Positions 53,894-60,868 of a stretch of 64,000 nt of DNA are shown here, piece after piece. Source of the DNA: Ructibacterium sp965146665. GTDB taxonomy: Bacteria; Bacillota; Clostridia; Monoglobales; Monoglobaceae. Every line of letters starts with the position of its first letter. Positions within the stretch are counted from its first letter, which is position 1. Location of the stretch: assembly GCA_965146665.1 (NCBI GenBank), contig CBCTHE010000015.1, positions 1 through 64,000 of the forward strand. The letters run 5' to 3'. The notes beneath the pieces were generated by a model. It was not told where the DNA came from. It did no database searches and saw nothing but the letters and a program-made list of their open reading frames with translations. Position numbers and translations under genes: made by a program.

Positions 53894-53931
53894 TATGATA
53901 AAAGACGCATATGTTTGCGTCTTTTATCATA
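53894..53931 (+). other. hairpin between tRNA-Gly and tRNA-Cys
   Basis: A perfect 16-bp inverted repeat TATGATAAAAGACGCA / TGCGTCTTTTATCATA has a 6-base loop. It may end transcription partly before tRNA-Cys or guide processing. Confidence 0.7.
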
Positions 53932-53953
53932 CTATAAGTATACAGCTGCATAT

Positions 53954-54028
53954 GGCGCCATAGCCAAGAGGTAAGGCAGAGCTCTGCAAAAGCTTTATTC
54001 CCCAGTTCAAATCTGGGTGGCGCCTCCA
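53954..54028 (+). tRNA. tRNA-Cys (GCA), CCA encoded
   Basis: The acceptor is GGCGCCA/TGGCGCC, the anticodon loop is CTGCAAA (GCA), the T-loop is GTTCAAATC, and the gene ends in TCCA. The AT-rich island begins just downstream, so this gene's 3' end is the most likely old integration point. Confidence 0.94.
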
Positions 54029-54080
54029 AAAGAGACAAACATTTTTTATAACATGGTTATAATGATGTTTGTCTCTTTTT
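54028..54080 (+). terminator. terminator after tRNA-Cys
   Basis: The perfect 15-bp stem AAAAGAGACAAACAT / ATGTTTGTCTCTTTT is followed by TTAT. Confidence 0.88.
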
Positions 54081-54273
54081 ATATGAGAAATTACCCGAAA
54101 AATGGGGCGCAATATGTTAAAATTAGTTAAAAAATAGTTAGGTTTATAGGAGAGTTAAAAGTAAAACATCATAATACGGATGTTTTGTCAAAACTAAAAT
54201 CTTAAAGCGCATTTTGAGTTAATCAAGATGTGCTTTTTGTATGCAATAAAATAATAACATGGAGGAGAATAGA

Positions 54274-54618
54274 ATGACGAAATTGAATTTGTATCAATCA
54301 AGATTATTCGGCAGAGTGTGTTACGGTTATGAGCGGGATGCGGAAGGTCTGGTGTACGTAAATCCCGAAAAGGCAGAGGTAGTTAAACTGATATTTCATA
54401 TGGCAATAAGCAATTGTAGCCTACAGGATATACAAGCGGAATTGCTTAATCAAGGCATCAAATCACCGTCAGGTAAGGAAAAGTGGACGCGAGATGTTAT
54501 AGATAAAACCATAAACAATAAAAAGTATGTGCCATTCATTATTTCGTTTGAAGATTACCTCATGGCTCGTGGCGAAAAAGAATTGCGTTGCCGTTATGAT
54601 AGGGGGTTATCCATGTAA
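54274..54618 (+). CDS. stand-alone recombinase-domain protein (serine recombinase fragment)
   Basis: This 114-residue protein matches the recombinase (DNA-binding) domain of large serine recombinases: FGRVCYGYERDAEGLVYVNPEKAEVVKLIF, then LNQGIKSPSGKEKWTRDVIDKTINNKKYVG-like text. The N-terminal catalytic resolvase domain with its Ser is absent. It has its own Shine-Dalgarno site (GGAGGAG, six bases before ATG 54274), so it may be expressed rather than a mere remnant. Two hairpins (54162-54187 and 54205-54238) lie upstream. Alone it cannot cut DNA. Confidence 0.7.
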   Translation: MTKLNLYQSRLFGRVCYGYERDAEGLVYVNPEKAEVVKLIFHMAISNCSLQDIQAELLNQGIKSPSGKEKWTRDVIDKTINNKKYVPFIISFEDYLMARGEKELRCRYDRGLSM

Positions 54619-54706
54619 AATAAAATATAGTATACAGCAGAAAACGTGATTCTTGATATTGCATAAAATACGTATACGTGCATTAACTGAAATAATACTT
54701 AGGGTA

Positions 54707-54735
54707 TTTACAAATCGATCCAATTCTGATATAAT
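54707..54735 (+). promoter_or_regulatory. promoter of the island genes
   Basis: TTTACA (54707-54712), 17 bases and TATAAT (54730-54735) lie 30 bases before the KilA-N gene. It probably drives that gene and the nuclease gene after it. Confidence 0.75.
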
Positions 54736-54765
54736 ATAAATATACGTGGAATTGGAGTGAACTGC

Positions 54766-55353
54766 GTGACTGAAAGAGATAAAAGAAAAGCAGAGGCGAT
54801 CTGGTCATACACAATATCGGTTGAAAAAATACTGAAGCACTTGGTCGAGCAAGGAATTCAGACGCAAGAAGAAGCCGATTACTTATCAAATTTGTTTTAC
54901 GAAGAATTGAATGTTAATGATATACCCGGTTGCAGGTGCTCCAATATAGGGGAGCTGATGCGAAGTGATGGGACTATAGATAAGGAGTATGTCTCATTGA
55001 CAGAAATTGCGCGTAGTAAAAGTGGCAAGAATCCGGGGTATTTGATACAATGTTGGCTTAGAAATGCCAATACAGTAGAGTATTTAAGAATGTGGGAAAA
55101 TAAGTTCAATTCTAATTTTCTGGATAATGAATGTGAGAAGTTGCTTAAAAGTATTAAGAGTTCAAATAAAACATTGACGCTAAAACTTTGGATCAATGCT
55201 ACTAATGCGAAAGGGATAAAATCCAAAGCCGGTAAGAATGGTGGAAGTATTGCTCATCCTGAAATTGCGGAGGTTTTTCGTGCATGGCTGTTTCCGGAAA
55301 TTATGCTTGAAATGGTGCAATGCTATCAGAATTTAGGCGGAGATGCTTTATAG
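54766..55353 (+). CDS. KilA-N domain protein
   Basis: This 195-residue protein has an N-terminal helical part (about 1-60) followed by a KilA-N DNA-binding domain. It is recognisable from GYLIQCWLRNANTVEYLRMWE and KGIKSKAGKNGGSIAHPEIAE, then FRAWLFPEIMLEMVQ. KilA-N proteins are phage- and plasmid-derived DNA binders often found next to defence or lysis genes. The GTG start at 54766 is eight bases after GGAG; no ATG fits. It is 26 bases before the DUF1016-type nuclease gene, so the pair is probably co-transcribed. It may regulate or target the nuclease (inference). Confidence 0.82.
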   Translation: MTERDKRKAEAIWSYTISVEKILKHLVEQGIQTQEEADYLSNLFYEELNVNDIPGCRCSNIGELMRSDGTIDKEYVSLTEIARSKSGKNPGYLIQCWLRNANTVEYLRMWENKFNSNFLDNECEKLLKSIKSSNKTLTLKLWINATNAKGIKSKAGKNGGSIAHPEIAEVFRAWLFPEIMLEMVQCYQNLGGDAL

Positions 55354-55379
55354 CATTTTTGAAGAGGAGGACACGATAT

Positions 55380-56393
55380 ATGTTGATAAATGACAATCAG
55401 TACTTATCAATTGTTAAGGATATAAAAGTGGCAATTAATGAATCACAGTTTAAAGCAGCCGTGTCCGTAAATCGAGAACTTGTTATGCTTTATTACAATA
55501 TAGGTTTAATCATAAATGAACATAAAACTTGGGGAAATAAATTTATTGAGAATCTGGCAAAAGATATTAAATTGGCGTTTCCTAATTCCACAGGCTACTC
55601 TGTGAGAAATTTAAAATATATGTCTAAGTTTGCAGCGGAGTATCCGGATAGAGAATTTGTGCAACAGGTTGTTGCACAAATTCCATGGGGACATAATATT
55701 GCGTTGCTGGACAAGATTGTGAATATTACGGAGAGAAAATGGTACATTGAAAAGACGAGGGAAAATGGTTGGTCAAGGAATGTGCTTATTCATCAAATAG
55801 AAAGTGGCCTTTATGAACGTCAAGCGATTGCAGAAAAGATTTCAAACTTCGAATCCCGCCTCCCTGCACCTCAAAGCGAACTTGCTGTGCAGACGATGAA
55901 AGATCCTTATATTTTTGATTTTATTCCATTTAAGGAAGATATGGTTGAGAGGGATATTGAAAATGCCCTTGTAAAAGAAATTACATTTTTGTTGCTGGAA
56001 CTCGGTACAGGTTTTGCGTTTTTAGGGAATCAATACCATTTAAATGTTGGCGGCGATGATTTTTACATTGATTTGCTCTTTTATAATCTTAATCTACGCT
56101 CTTATGTAGTGGTTGAACTGAAAACGGGTGACTTTAAGCCGGAATATGTAGGTCAGCTTAATTTTTATTTGTCGGCAGTGGATGGAATATTGAAAAAAGA
56201 TAATGATAATCCATCAATTGGTCTGTTGCTTTGTAAAAACAAAAATAACTTGGTTGCGGAATATGCTCTCAAAGACATGTCAAAACCAATTGGTATAAGC
56301 GAATATAAAATTACAAATAATTTACCGGAGGAATTAGAGAAACAGTTACCATCGGTTGAGGATATACAAAGTCGTATTACAAGAAATAATTAA
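55380..56393 (+). CDS. DUF1016/YhcG-family PD-(D/E)XK nuclease
   Basis: This 337-residue protein has the DUF1016 N-terminal helical domain: VNRELVMLYYNIGLIINEHKTWGNKFIENLAKDIKLAFP and SVRNLKYMSKFAAEYP (about 25-85). The C-terminal nuclease domain has the acidic DFYIDLLFYN (near 235) and VVVELKTGDFKPEYVGQLNFYL (near 255), a clear D...ExK pattern. YhcG proteins are commonly linked to type I restriction and other defence loci. GAGGAGG lies nine bases before ATG 55380. A KilA-N gene precedes it and an adenine methyltransferase gene follows. Confidence 0.9.
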   Translation: MLINDNQYLSIVKDIKVAINESQFKAAVSVNRELVMLYYNIGLIINEHKTWGNKFIENLAKDIKLAFPNSTGYSVRNLKYMSKFAAEYPDREFVQQVVAQIPWGHNIALLDKIVNITERKWYIEKTRENGWSRNVLIHQIESGLYERQAIAEKISNFESRLPAPQSELAVQTMKDPYIFDFIPFKEDMVERDIENALVKEITFLLLELGTGFAFLGNQYHLNVGGDDFYIDLLFYNLNLRSYVVVELKTGDFKPEYVGQLNFYLSAVDGILKKDNDNPSIGLLLCKNKNNLVAEYALKDMSKPIGISEYKITNNLPEELEKQLPSVEDIQSRITRNN

Positions 56394-56494
56394 TACATTT
56401 TTTTAACGCAAACAAATCTGTTTTGCGGAGATTTTGATGAAAAACTGTTCTATGATAGAATCAGATTATATAGTTTTGATGTGAGGATAAAAAT

Positions 56495-59467
56495 ATGAAT
56501 GAGTTGTTGAATGGCATATTTGAATACCTTGATATAAATTCCAGTAATGGTTTAGCCACTGAGGAAGAGTTAAAGAATATGACTTCATTTCAGAGGTTGT
56601 TTTTTAATCAAGTTCATGAAAAAATAGGGATTGATGCTGTATATTTCCTTCGTGATTCAAATGGAATTGCAAAAATTCCTCTTATATATTTTTCTGTAAT
56701 AAAAAAATATGATGCAGAGAAGGTTGCAGAGTTACATCGACTTTCGTGGAATCTTGGTGAGGCTCCGTTATTGTTTGTAGTGACTCCGGATGAAATTCTG
56801 ATTTATAATAATTATAAGGCACCTGAAACTGTTGAGAATGGAAATCTTAATCCCGTTGCGGGATTGATAGAAAACTTAAGTCTGGTTAATGGACTGGCTT
56901 TGCAGCGAGTTGAACTCCAAAAATATCATCGTTCCTTGCTTGAAAGTGGCGAATACTGGAGGCGAAGCAAGAATAGATTTGATGCTCAGGGTCGGGTAGA
57001 TGCTACTTTGATGTCAAATTTGAGGATAATGCGAAAAACATTAATTAATCAAATTGAAAAAAGATGTGATAAAAGCAAACAAATAATTACCAGCGTGATT
57101 CATGCTTTGCTCTGTCGCTCGATATTCATTAAATACTTAGAAGAAAGAAAAGATTCAAATGGAGAAGCGGTATTTCCGCAAGGGTTTTATAGTACTTTTT
57201 TAGACTCAGCAAAACAGTATACTGATGTGTTGAAAAGTAAAGATGCAACTTATAATTTGTTTACCTCACTTAAAGAAAAGTTTAATGGTGATACACTCCA
57301 AGTGACAGATGAAGAAATTGAAATTATTACTCAAAAAGATCTGGATGAACTTTGTACATTTATATTGGGTGATAGTGAGTTAGAAAGTAAACAGCTTACG
57401 TTATGGCCTTTATACAGCTTTGATATTATTCCCATCCAATTGATAAGTAGCATTTATGAGTTATTTTTTCATCTGTCAGATGAAGAGGATGAAAAAGGAA
57501 CATATTATACACCACTTCATCTTGTTAACTTAGTAATGGATGAGGTGTATCCATGGGAAGGAAAATATAAAGAAACATCTTTTTTTGATCCGTCGTGTGG
57601 TTCAGGTATCTTCTTGGTTGAAGCATACAGGAGACTAGTTTGCAGATGGATGACTCAAAATGAAGTTCCTACTATTACCTGCGAACAACTGAATAGCCTT
57701 CTAAAAAACAGCATTTTCGGTGTGAATATTAATGAAGAAGCTATTCGAGTTGCATCTTTTAGTCTTAGTTTAGCTATGTGTGATTTTCTTGATCCACGAA
57801 GTATATGGGATAAATTAGCATTCCCGTGTCTGCTGGAGGACAACTTAATTACAAGCGATTTTTTTGCCGAGGATAGTGCTTTTAATAATAGGCAATATGA
57901 TGTTATTATTGGCAATCCACCTTGGCAGAGTGGTATTACCGAGGAAACGAAAACATACTTAAAAAAAGTAAATCGTGTTATTGGCGACAAGCAAATTGCG
58001 CAGGCCTTTTCTATTAAGTGTTCAGAATTATGTAAACACGATGGAATTATTTGTATTCTTATGCCTAGTAAGGGGTTGCTTTTTAATAGATCTGATAAGA
58101 GTAGATCGTATAGGAAAAACCTGTTTTTGGATAATAATGTTCTAGCAATCATTAATTTGTCTGCATACAGGAAATTTCTCTTTGACCATGCTAGTGGACC
58201 TGCTGCAGCAATTATCTATACACCTAAAAAAGAGGATGTGTGGCAACCAATAATATATTGTACGCCAAAGCCCAATTACACAATTGAAGACATTAGAAAG
58301 TTTTCTATTGATCCCAATGATATATGCAGAATACCCCGTGATATTATAGAAGATGATAGGATTTGGAAAATTGCAATGTGGGGAGCGCCTAGAGACCTTG
58401 AATTAATAGGGAAATTGCAGAATACTTTTGTACCTATGTCAGTATTCATTGAAGAAAATAATATGGTGACTGCAGAGGGATTTAAAAGAGGGAATAGAAA
58501 ACATAGGTGTTATGATTTTGAGGGTATCCCATTGGTTGAAGCGAAAAAGTTTATGCCATACTATGTTAATGCTGATGAACTTCAAATGGTTGACTTTGTT
58601 GATTATGAGTGTACGGTTAAGAATGCTAGAGAAATCTTTAAAGCCCCACATTTGATAATTAAACAAAGCCACAAAGATGGAATGTTTCTGTCTATGGTGC
58701 TTGATTATGATGTTGTATTTAATCACAGCTTGTTAGGAATTCATGGTGAAATCAACAAGTTAAAATACTTAAGTGTGATAATTGGTTCAAGAGTTTTTTC
58801 GTACTATCATATTCTTACAAATAGGAAATGGTTAGTAGAAAGAGATGAATTGGAGGCAGGGGATATATGGCAAACGCCAATACCTTTGCCTAGTGATGCT
58901 GACATTGCTGAAGCGTGTGAAATATTTGATGAACTGGCGACAGCGCCAACGGAAAAACAAAGAGAAGAAAGTTTTGTACATCGTATGTATCGACTAAAAG
59001 AATATGAGTGCTATCAAATAGATGATGTAATTGATTATGTGTATGACTATTTCAAAAATAAACATCGTTCAATATCTTTTAAAAAACCTAATGCAGATGT
59101 ATATAAAATGTATTATTCTACAATACATAACGTATTGACCAATACATTTGGGATAGGAGTAAACTTTTCTGGAGAACTGTATTTTGGTGATGCACCATTG
59201 TCTGTACTTGTTTTAAATGTTGCGCGACAAACGGATGGCAAATTAAATATTGTTACAAATAATGAGCGGTTGAATGACATTCTTTTGGAACTAGATAATT
59301 CATTAGTTGACAATAAACAAATGGTATTTGTGAGAAGAAATCTTCGAATTTATCAACAAGATAAAATATATATTGTTAAACCATCTCAACGGAAATATTG
59401 GACATATTCTGCTGCTTGCCGTGACGCAGATGAGATATTTGAAGATGTTTCCAAGGTGTGGAGGTGA
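56495..59467 (+). CDS. N6-adenine DNA methyltransferase, Eco57I/type IIG-like architecture
   Basis: This 990-residue protein has an N-terminal region (about 1-160) of unclear fold (AVYFLRDSNGIAKIPLIYF). A helical segment with VDATLMSNLRIMRKTLINQI and RSIFIKYLEERKD follows. The methyltransferase core has motif I FDPSCGSGIFLVEAY (near 363) and motif IV GNPPW (near 472), the signature of N6-adenine methylation. The C-terminal half (about 640-990) is long enough for a target-recognition domain. No HsdR or HsdS gene is present. The next gene, a PD-(D/E)XK nuclease, starts four bases after its stop, so the two should form a restriction-modification pair. Confidence 0.87.
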   Translation: MNELLNGIFEYLDINSSNGLATEEELKNMTSFQRLFFNQVHEKIGIDAVYFLRDSNGIAKIPLIYFSVIKKYDAEKVAELHRLSWNLGEAPLLFVVTPDEILIYNNYKAPETVENGNLNPVAGLIENLSLVNGLALQRVELQKYHRSLLESGEYWRRSKNRFDAQGRVDATLMSNLRIMRKTLINQIEKRCDKSKQIITSVIHALLCRSIFIKYLEERKDSNGEAVFPQGFYSTFLDSAKQYTDVLKSKDATYNLFTSLKEKFNGDTLQVTDEEIEIITQKDLDELCTFILGDSELESKQLTLWPLYSFDIIPIQLISSIYELFFHLSDEEDEKGTYYTPLHLVNLVMDEVYPWEGKYKETSFFDPSCGSGIFLVEAYRRLVCRWMTQNEVPTITCEQLNSLLKNSIFGVNINEEAIRVASFSLSLAMCDFLDPRSIWDKLAFPCLLEDNLITSDFFAEDSAFNNRQYDVIIGNPPWQSGITEETKTYLKKVNRVIGDKQIAQAFSIKCSELCKHDGIICILMPSKGLLFNRSDKSRSYRKNLFLDNNVLAIINLSAYRKFLFDHASGPAAAIIYTPKKEDVWQPIIYCTPKPNYTIEDIRKFSIDPNDICRIPRDIIEDDRIWKIAMWGAPRDLELIGKLQNTFVPMSVFIEENNMVTAEGFKRGNRKHRCYDFEGIPLVEAKKFMPYYVNADELQMVDFVDYECTVKNAREIFKAPHLIIKQSHKDGMFLSMVLDYDVVFNHSLLGIHGEINKLKYLSVIIGSRVFSYYHILTNRKWLVERDELEAGDIWQTPIPLPSDADIAEACEIFDELATAPTEKQREESFVHRMYRLKEYECYQIDDVIDYVYDYFKNKHRSISFKKPNADVYKMYYSTIHNVLTNTFGIGVNFSGELYFGDAPLSVLVLNVARQTDGKLNIVTNNERLNDILLELDNSLVDNKQMVFVRRNLRIYQQDKIYIVKPSQRKYWTYSAACRDADEIFEDVSKVWR

Positions 59468-59471
59468 TATG

Positions 59472-60140
59472 ATGAGTAGTATAAGAAATATAACATCATC
59501 CTCAGCGGTTCCGGATGATTTGGCTAAAAGGCTTGGACCTGCTGGTGTTAATGAGATTTTATTGACTTTTTGGCGAGGGTATAATGATTTAATAACAGAT
59601 ACAAGTGTCATTATTAGTGAGAATACTGAAGAAGATGACATCACGCAAGAATGGTATGGAAAAATATTGCAGAGGTGGACAAATGAAAACCGATCGACTA
59701 CTCTTAAAATAAATAGTATTGGACCGGTGCACCAGTATCAGGATTCAACGTTAAAAAAGAAACGAGGATATAAACCTACAATTGATTTTTGTTTTCGTGA
59801 TTGGGATACTTCAAACAGCTATTTTGGGGCAGAGTGCAAAAATCTTTATAATCATAAAAAAGATAAAATTAAAAGATATGTAGAGACAGGAGTAAAAAAC
59901 TATACAACAGGGCGGTATGGTTCGCAGTCGTCTGAATCTTCAATTGTTGGATATGTATTAAGCGGAAAGATCCCAGAAATAGTAACAGAATTAATTTCTG
60001 AAATTGCAAAAACTTTTCCCATAAACAATTTATCTCGTGAATTGCGATACATAGAACCGCAGTACGTTTCACAACACAAAAGGACTCTGGACAGAAGAGA
60101 AATAACATTGCATCATTTGTTTTTTGATTTTACACATTAA
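59472..60140 (+). CDS. PD-(D/E)XK nuclease, probable restriction partner of the methyltransferase
   Basis: This 222-residue protein has the PD-(D/E)XK pattern: PTIDFCFRDWD (Asp near 100) and, about 20 residues on, YFGAECKNLY (the E-x-K pair). An N-terminal helical part (about 1-70) resembles a small dimerisation or coupling domain. The start ATG 59472 is six bases after GGAGGTG that lies within the methyltransferase gene's end. The overlap-like spacing indicates translational coupling. No sequence specificity can be read. I do not recognise a named restriction enzyme. Confidence 0.72.
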   Translation: MSSIRNITSSSAVPDDLAKRLGPAGVNEILLTFWRGYNDLITDTSVIISENTEEDDITQEWYGKILQRWTNENRSTTLKINSIGPVHQYQDSTLKKKRGYKPTIDFCFRDWDTSNSYFGAECKNLYNHKKDKIKRYVETGVKNYTTGRYGSQSSESSIVGYVLSGKIPEIVTELISEIAKTFPINNLSRELRYIEPQYVSQHKRTLDRREITLHHLFFDFTH

Positions 60141-60192
60141 GAAAAAATATTCTGAAAAGTTGGCATCTAAACCGTTCAGCTCAGCCAACTGC

Positions 60193-60226
60193 ATCGGAGC
60201 AAAGTTCGCTTTGCTCCGATTTTCTT
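60193..60226 (+). terminator. terminator with a TTCG loop after the nuclease gene
   Basis: The perfect 12-bp stem ATCGGAGCAAAG / CTTTGCTCCGAT with loop TTCG is followed by TTTCTTTG. Confidence 0.9.
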
Positions 60227-60377
60227 TGTCAAGAAAAATATCCGCCTGCTTCCTTGCGCCTCTTCTATTGCAAATGGGCACGTTCGGCTCGTCTGTTCAG
60301 TTGCGAACACCTTTACGACGGTTTGGAGTCGCTGCCACCTTTTTGTGAGCGTACGGGTTCGGTGCATCGGTGAACGG

Positions 60378-60425
60378 AACTTCAAATCTGAACCATTGGT
60401 GTTCAAATTTGAAGTTTTTTGTTTT
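60378..60425 (+). terminator. second terminator-like hairpin
   Basis: The 16-base stem AACTTCAAATCTGAAC / GTTCAAATTTGAAGTT is followed by TTTTGTTTTG. The bases 60427-60631 after it contain no gene I can support. Confidence 0.8.
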
Positions 60426-60631
60426 GTCTGAATATTTATACATTATGAGTTTATTGAATGTTGACTGCTTATTTTTAGACTGTACATTAAAATTGAAATG
60501 GTTTTTACTGCATAATCCTTTGGTGGTCTGCCTTTTTGTGCTTGCCAGCTATTCCTGCATTGTTTTTCCCCTTTATCTGCCATAGGAGGCTTTTTTGTCT
60601 TTGCCCGTTTATACTGGACTTGTTCAGCGCC

Positions 60632-60712
60632 CCTCTGCCGATTCTGTTGGTGTATCCATTCCTGCAGAAATATTTTGTCAAGGGTGTCATGGCCGGCGCA
60701 GTCAAGGGATAA
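60632..60712 (+). pseudogene. C-terminal remnant of an LplC-type sugar permease
   Basis: The last 26 codons before the TAA at 60710 read PLPILLVYPFLQKYFVKGVM then AGAVKG. This is the typical end of LplC-type permeases and closely matches the intact gene at 4293-5162 (VYPYIQKYFVKGVMVGAVKE). Nothing upstream continues the gene; the AT-rich island lies there instead. It marks the right border of the insertion or deletion event. The next gene downstream is an SLH protein, as in the locus at 3-23 kb. Confidence 0.85.
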
Positions 60713-60753
60713 ACCAAAGTATACGATAGGAGTATACGAGTGAATTTTTCTAA

Positions 60754-60783
60754 TTGACTTTTCGGACTGGCATGTACTATCAT
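60754..60783 (+). promoter_or_regulatory. possible promoter of the second SLH locus
   Basis: TTGACT (60754-60759), 18 bases and TATCAT (60778-60783) lie about 85 bases before the SLH gene. A GTATACGATAGGAGTATAC inverted repeat (about 60719-60737) lies just upstream. Confidence 0.5.
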
Positions 60784-60868
60784 GGGAATAAAATATTGAT
60801 AATGTGCTCAGAAATGAGGGAAAGGAAAAGTGTGTGTCTGTGTTTTGCAGACAGCGCACAGGAGGAGT

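Larger units (their letters stand above)
54084..60631. mobile_element. AT-rich acquired island carrying a restriction/defence-like gene set
   Basis: Between tRNA-Cys and a truncated permease remnant the base composition falls sharply and codon use changes to AT-ending codons. The genes are a recombinase fragment, a KilA-N protein, two PD-(D/E)XK nucleases and a large DNA methyltransferase. The left edge is after a tRNA and the right edge cuts an LplC-type gene. No intact integrase or clear attachment repeat is seen, so the island looks like a decayed insertion. Edges are approximate. Confidence 0.65.

Noticed and set aside
54006..54015. TTCAAATCTG shared by tRNA-Cys and 60381-60390 as attachment repeats
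   Set aside because: Ten bases in AT-rich sequence, and the second copy is part of a terminator stem. Too short to call att sites.
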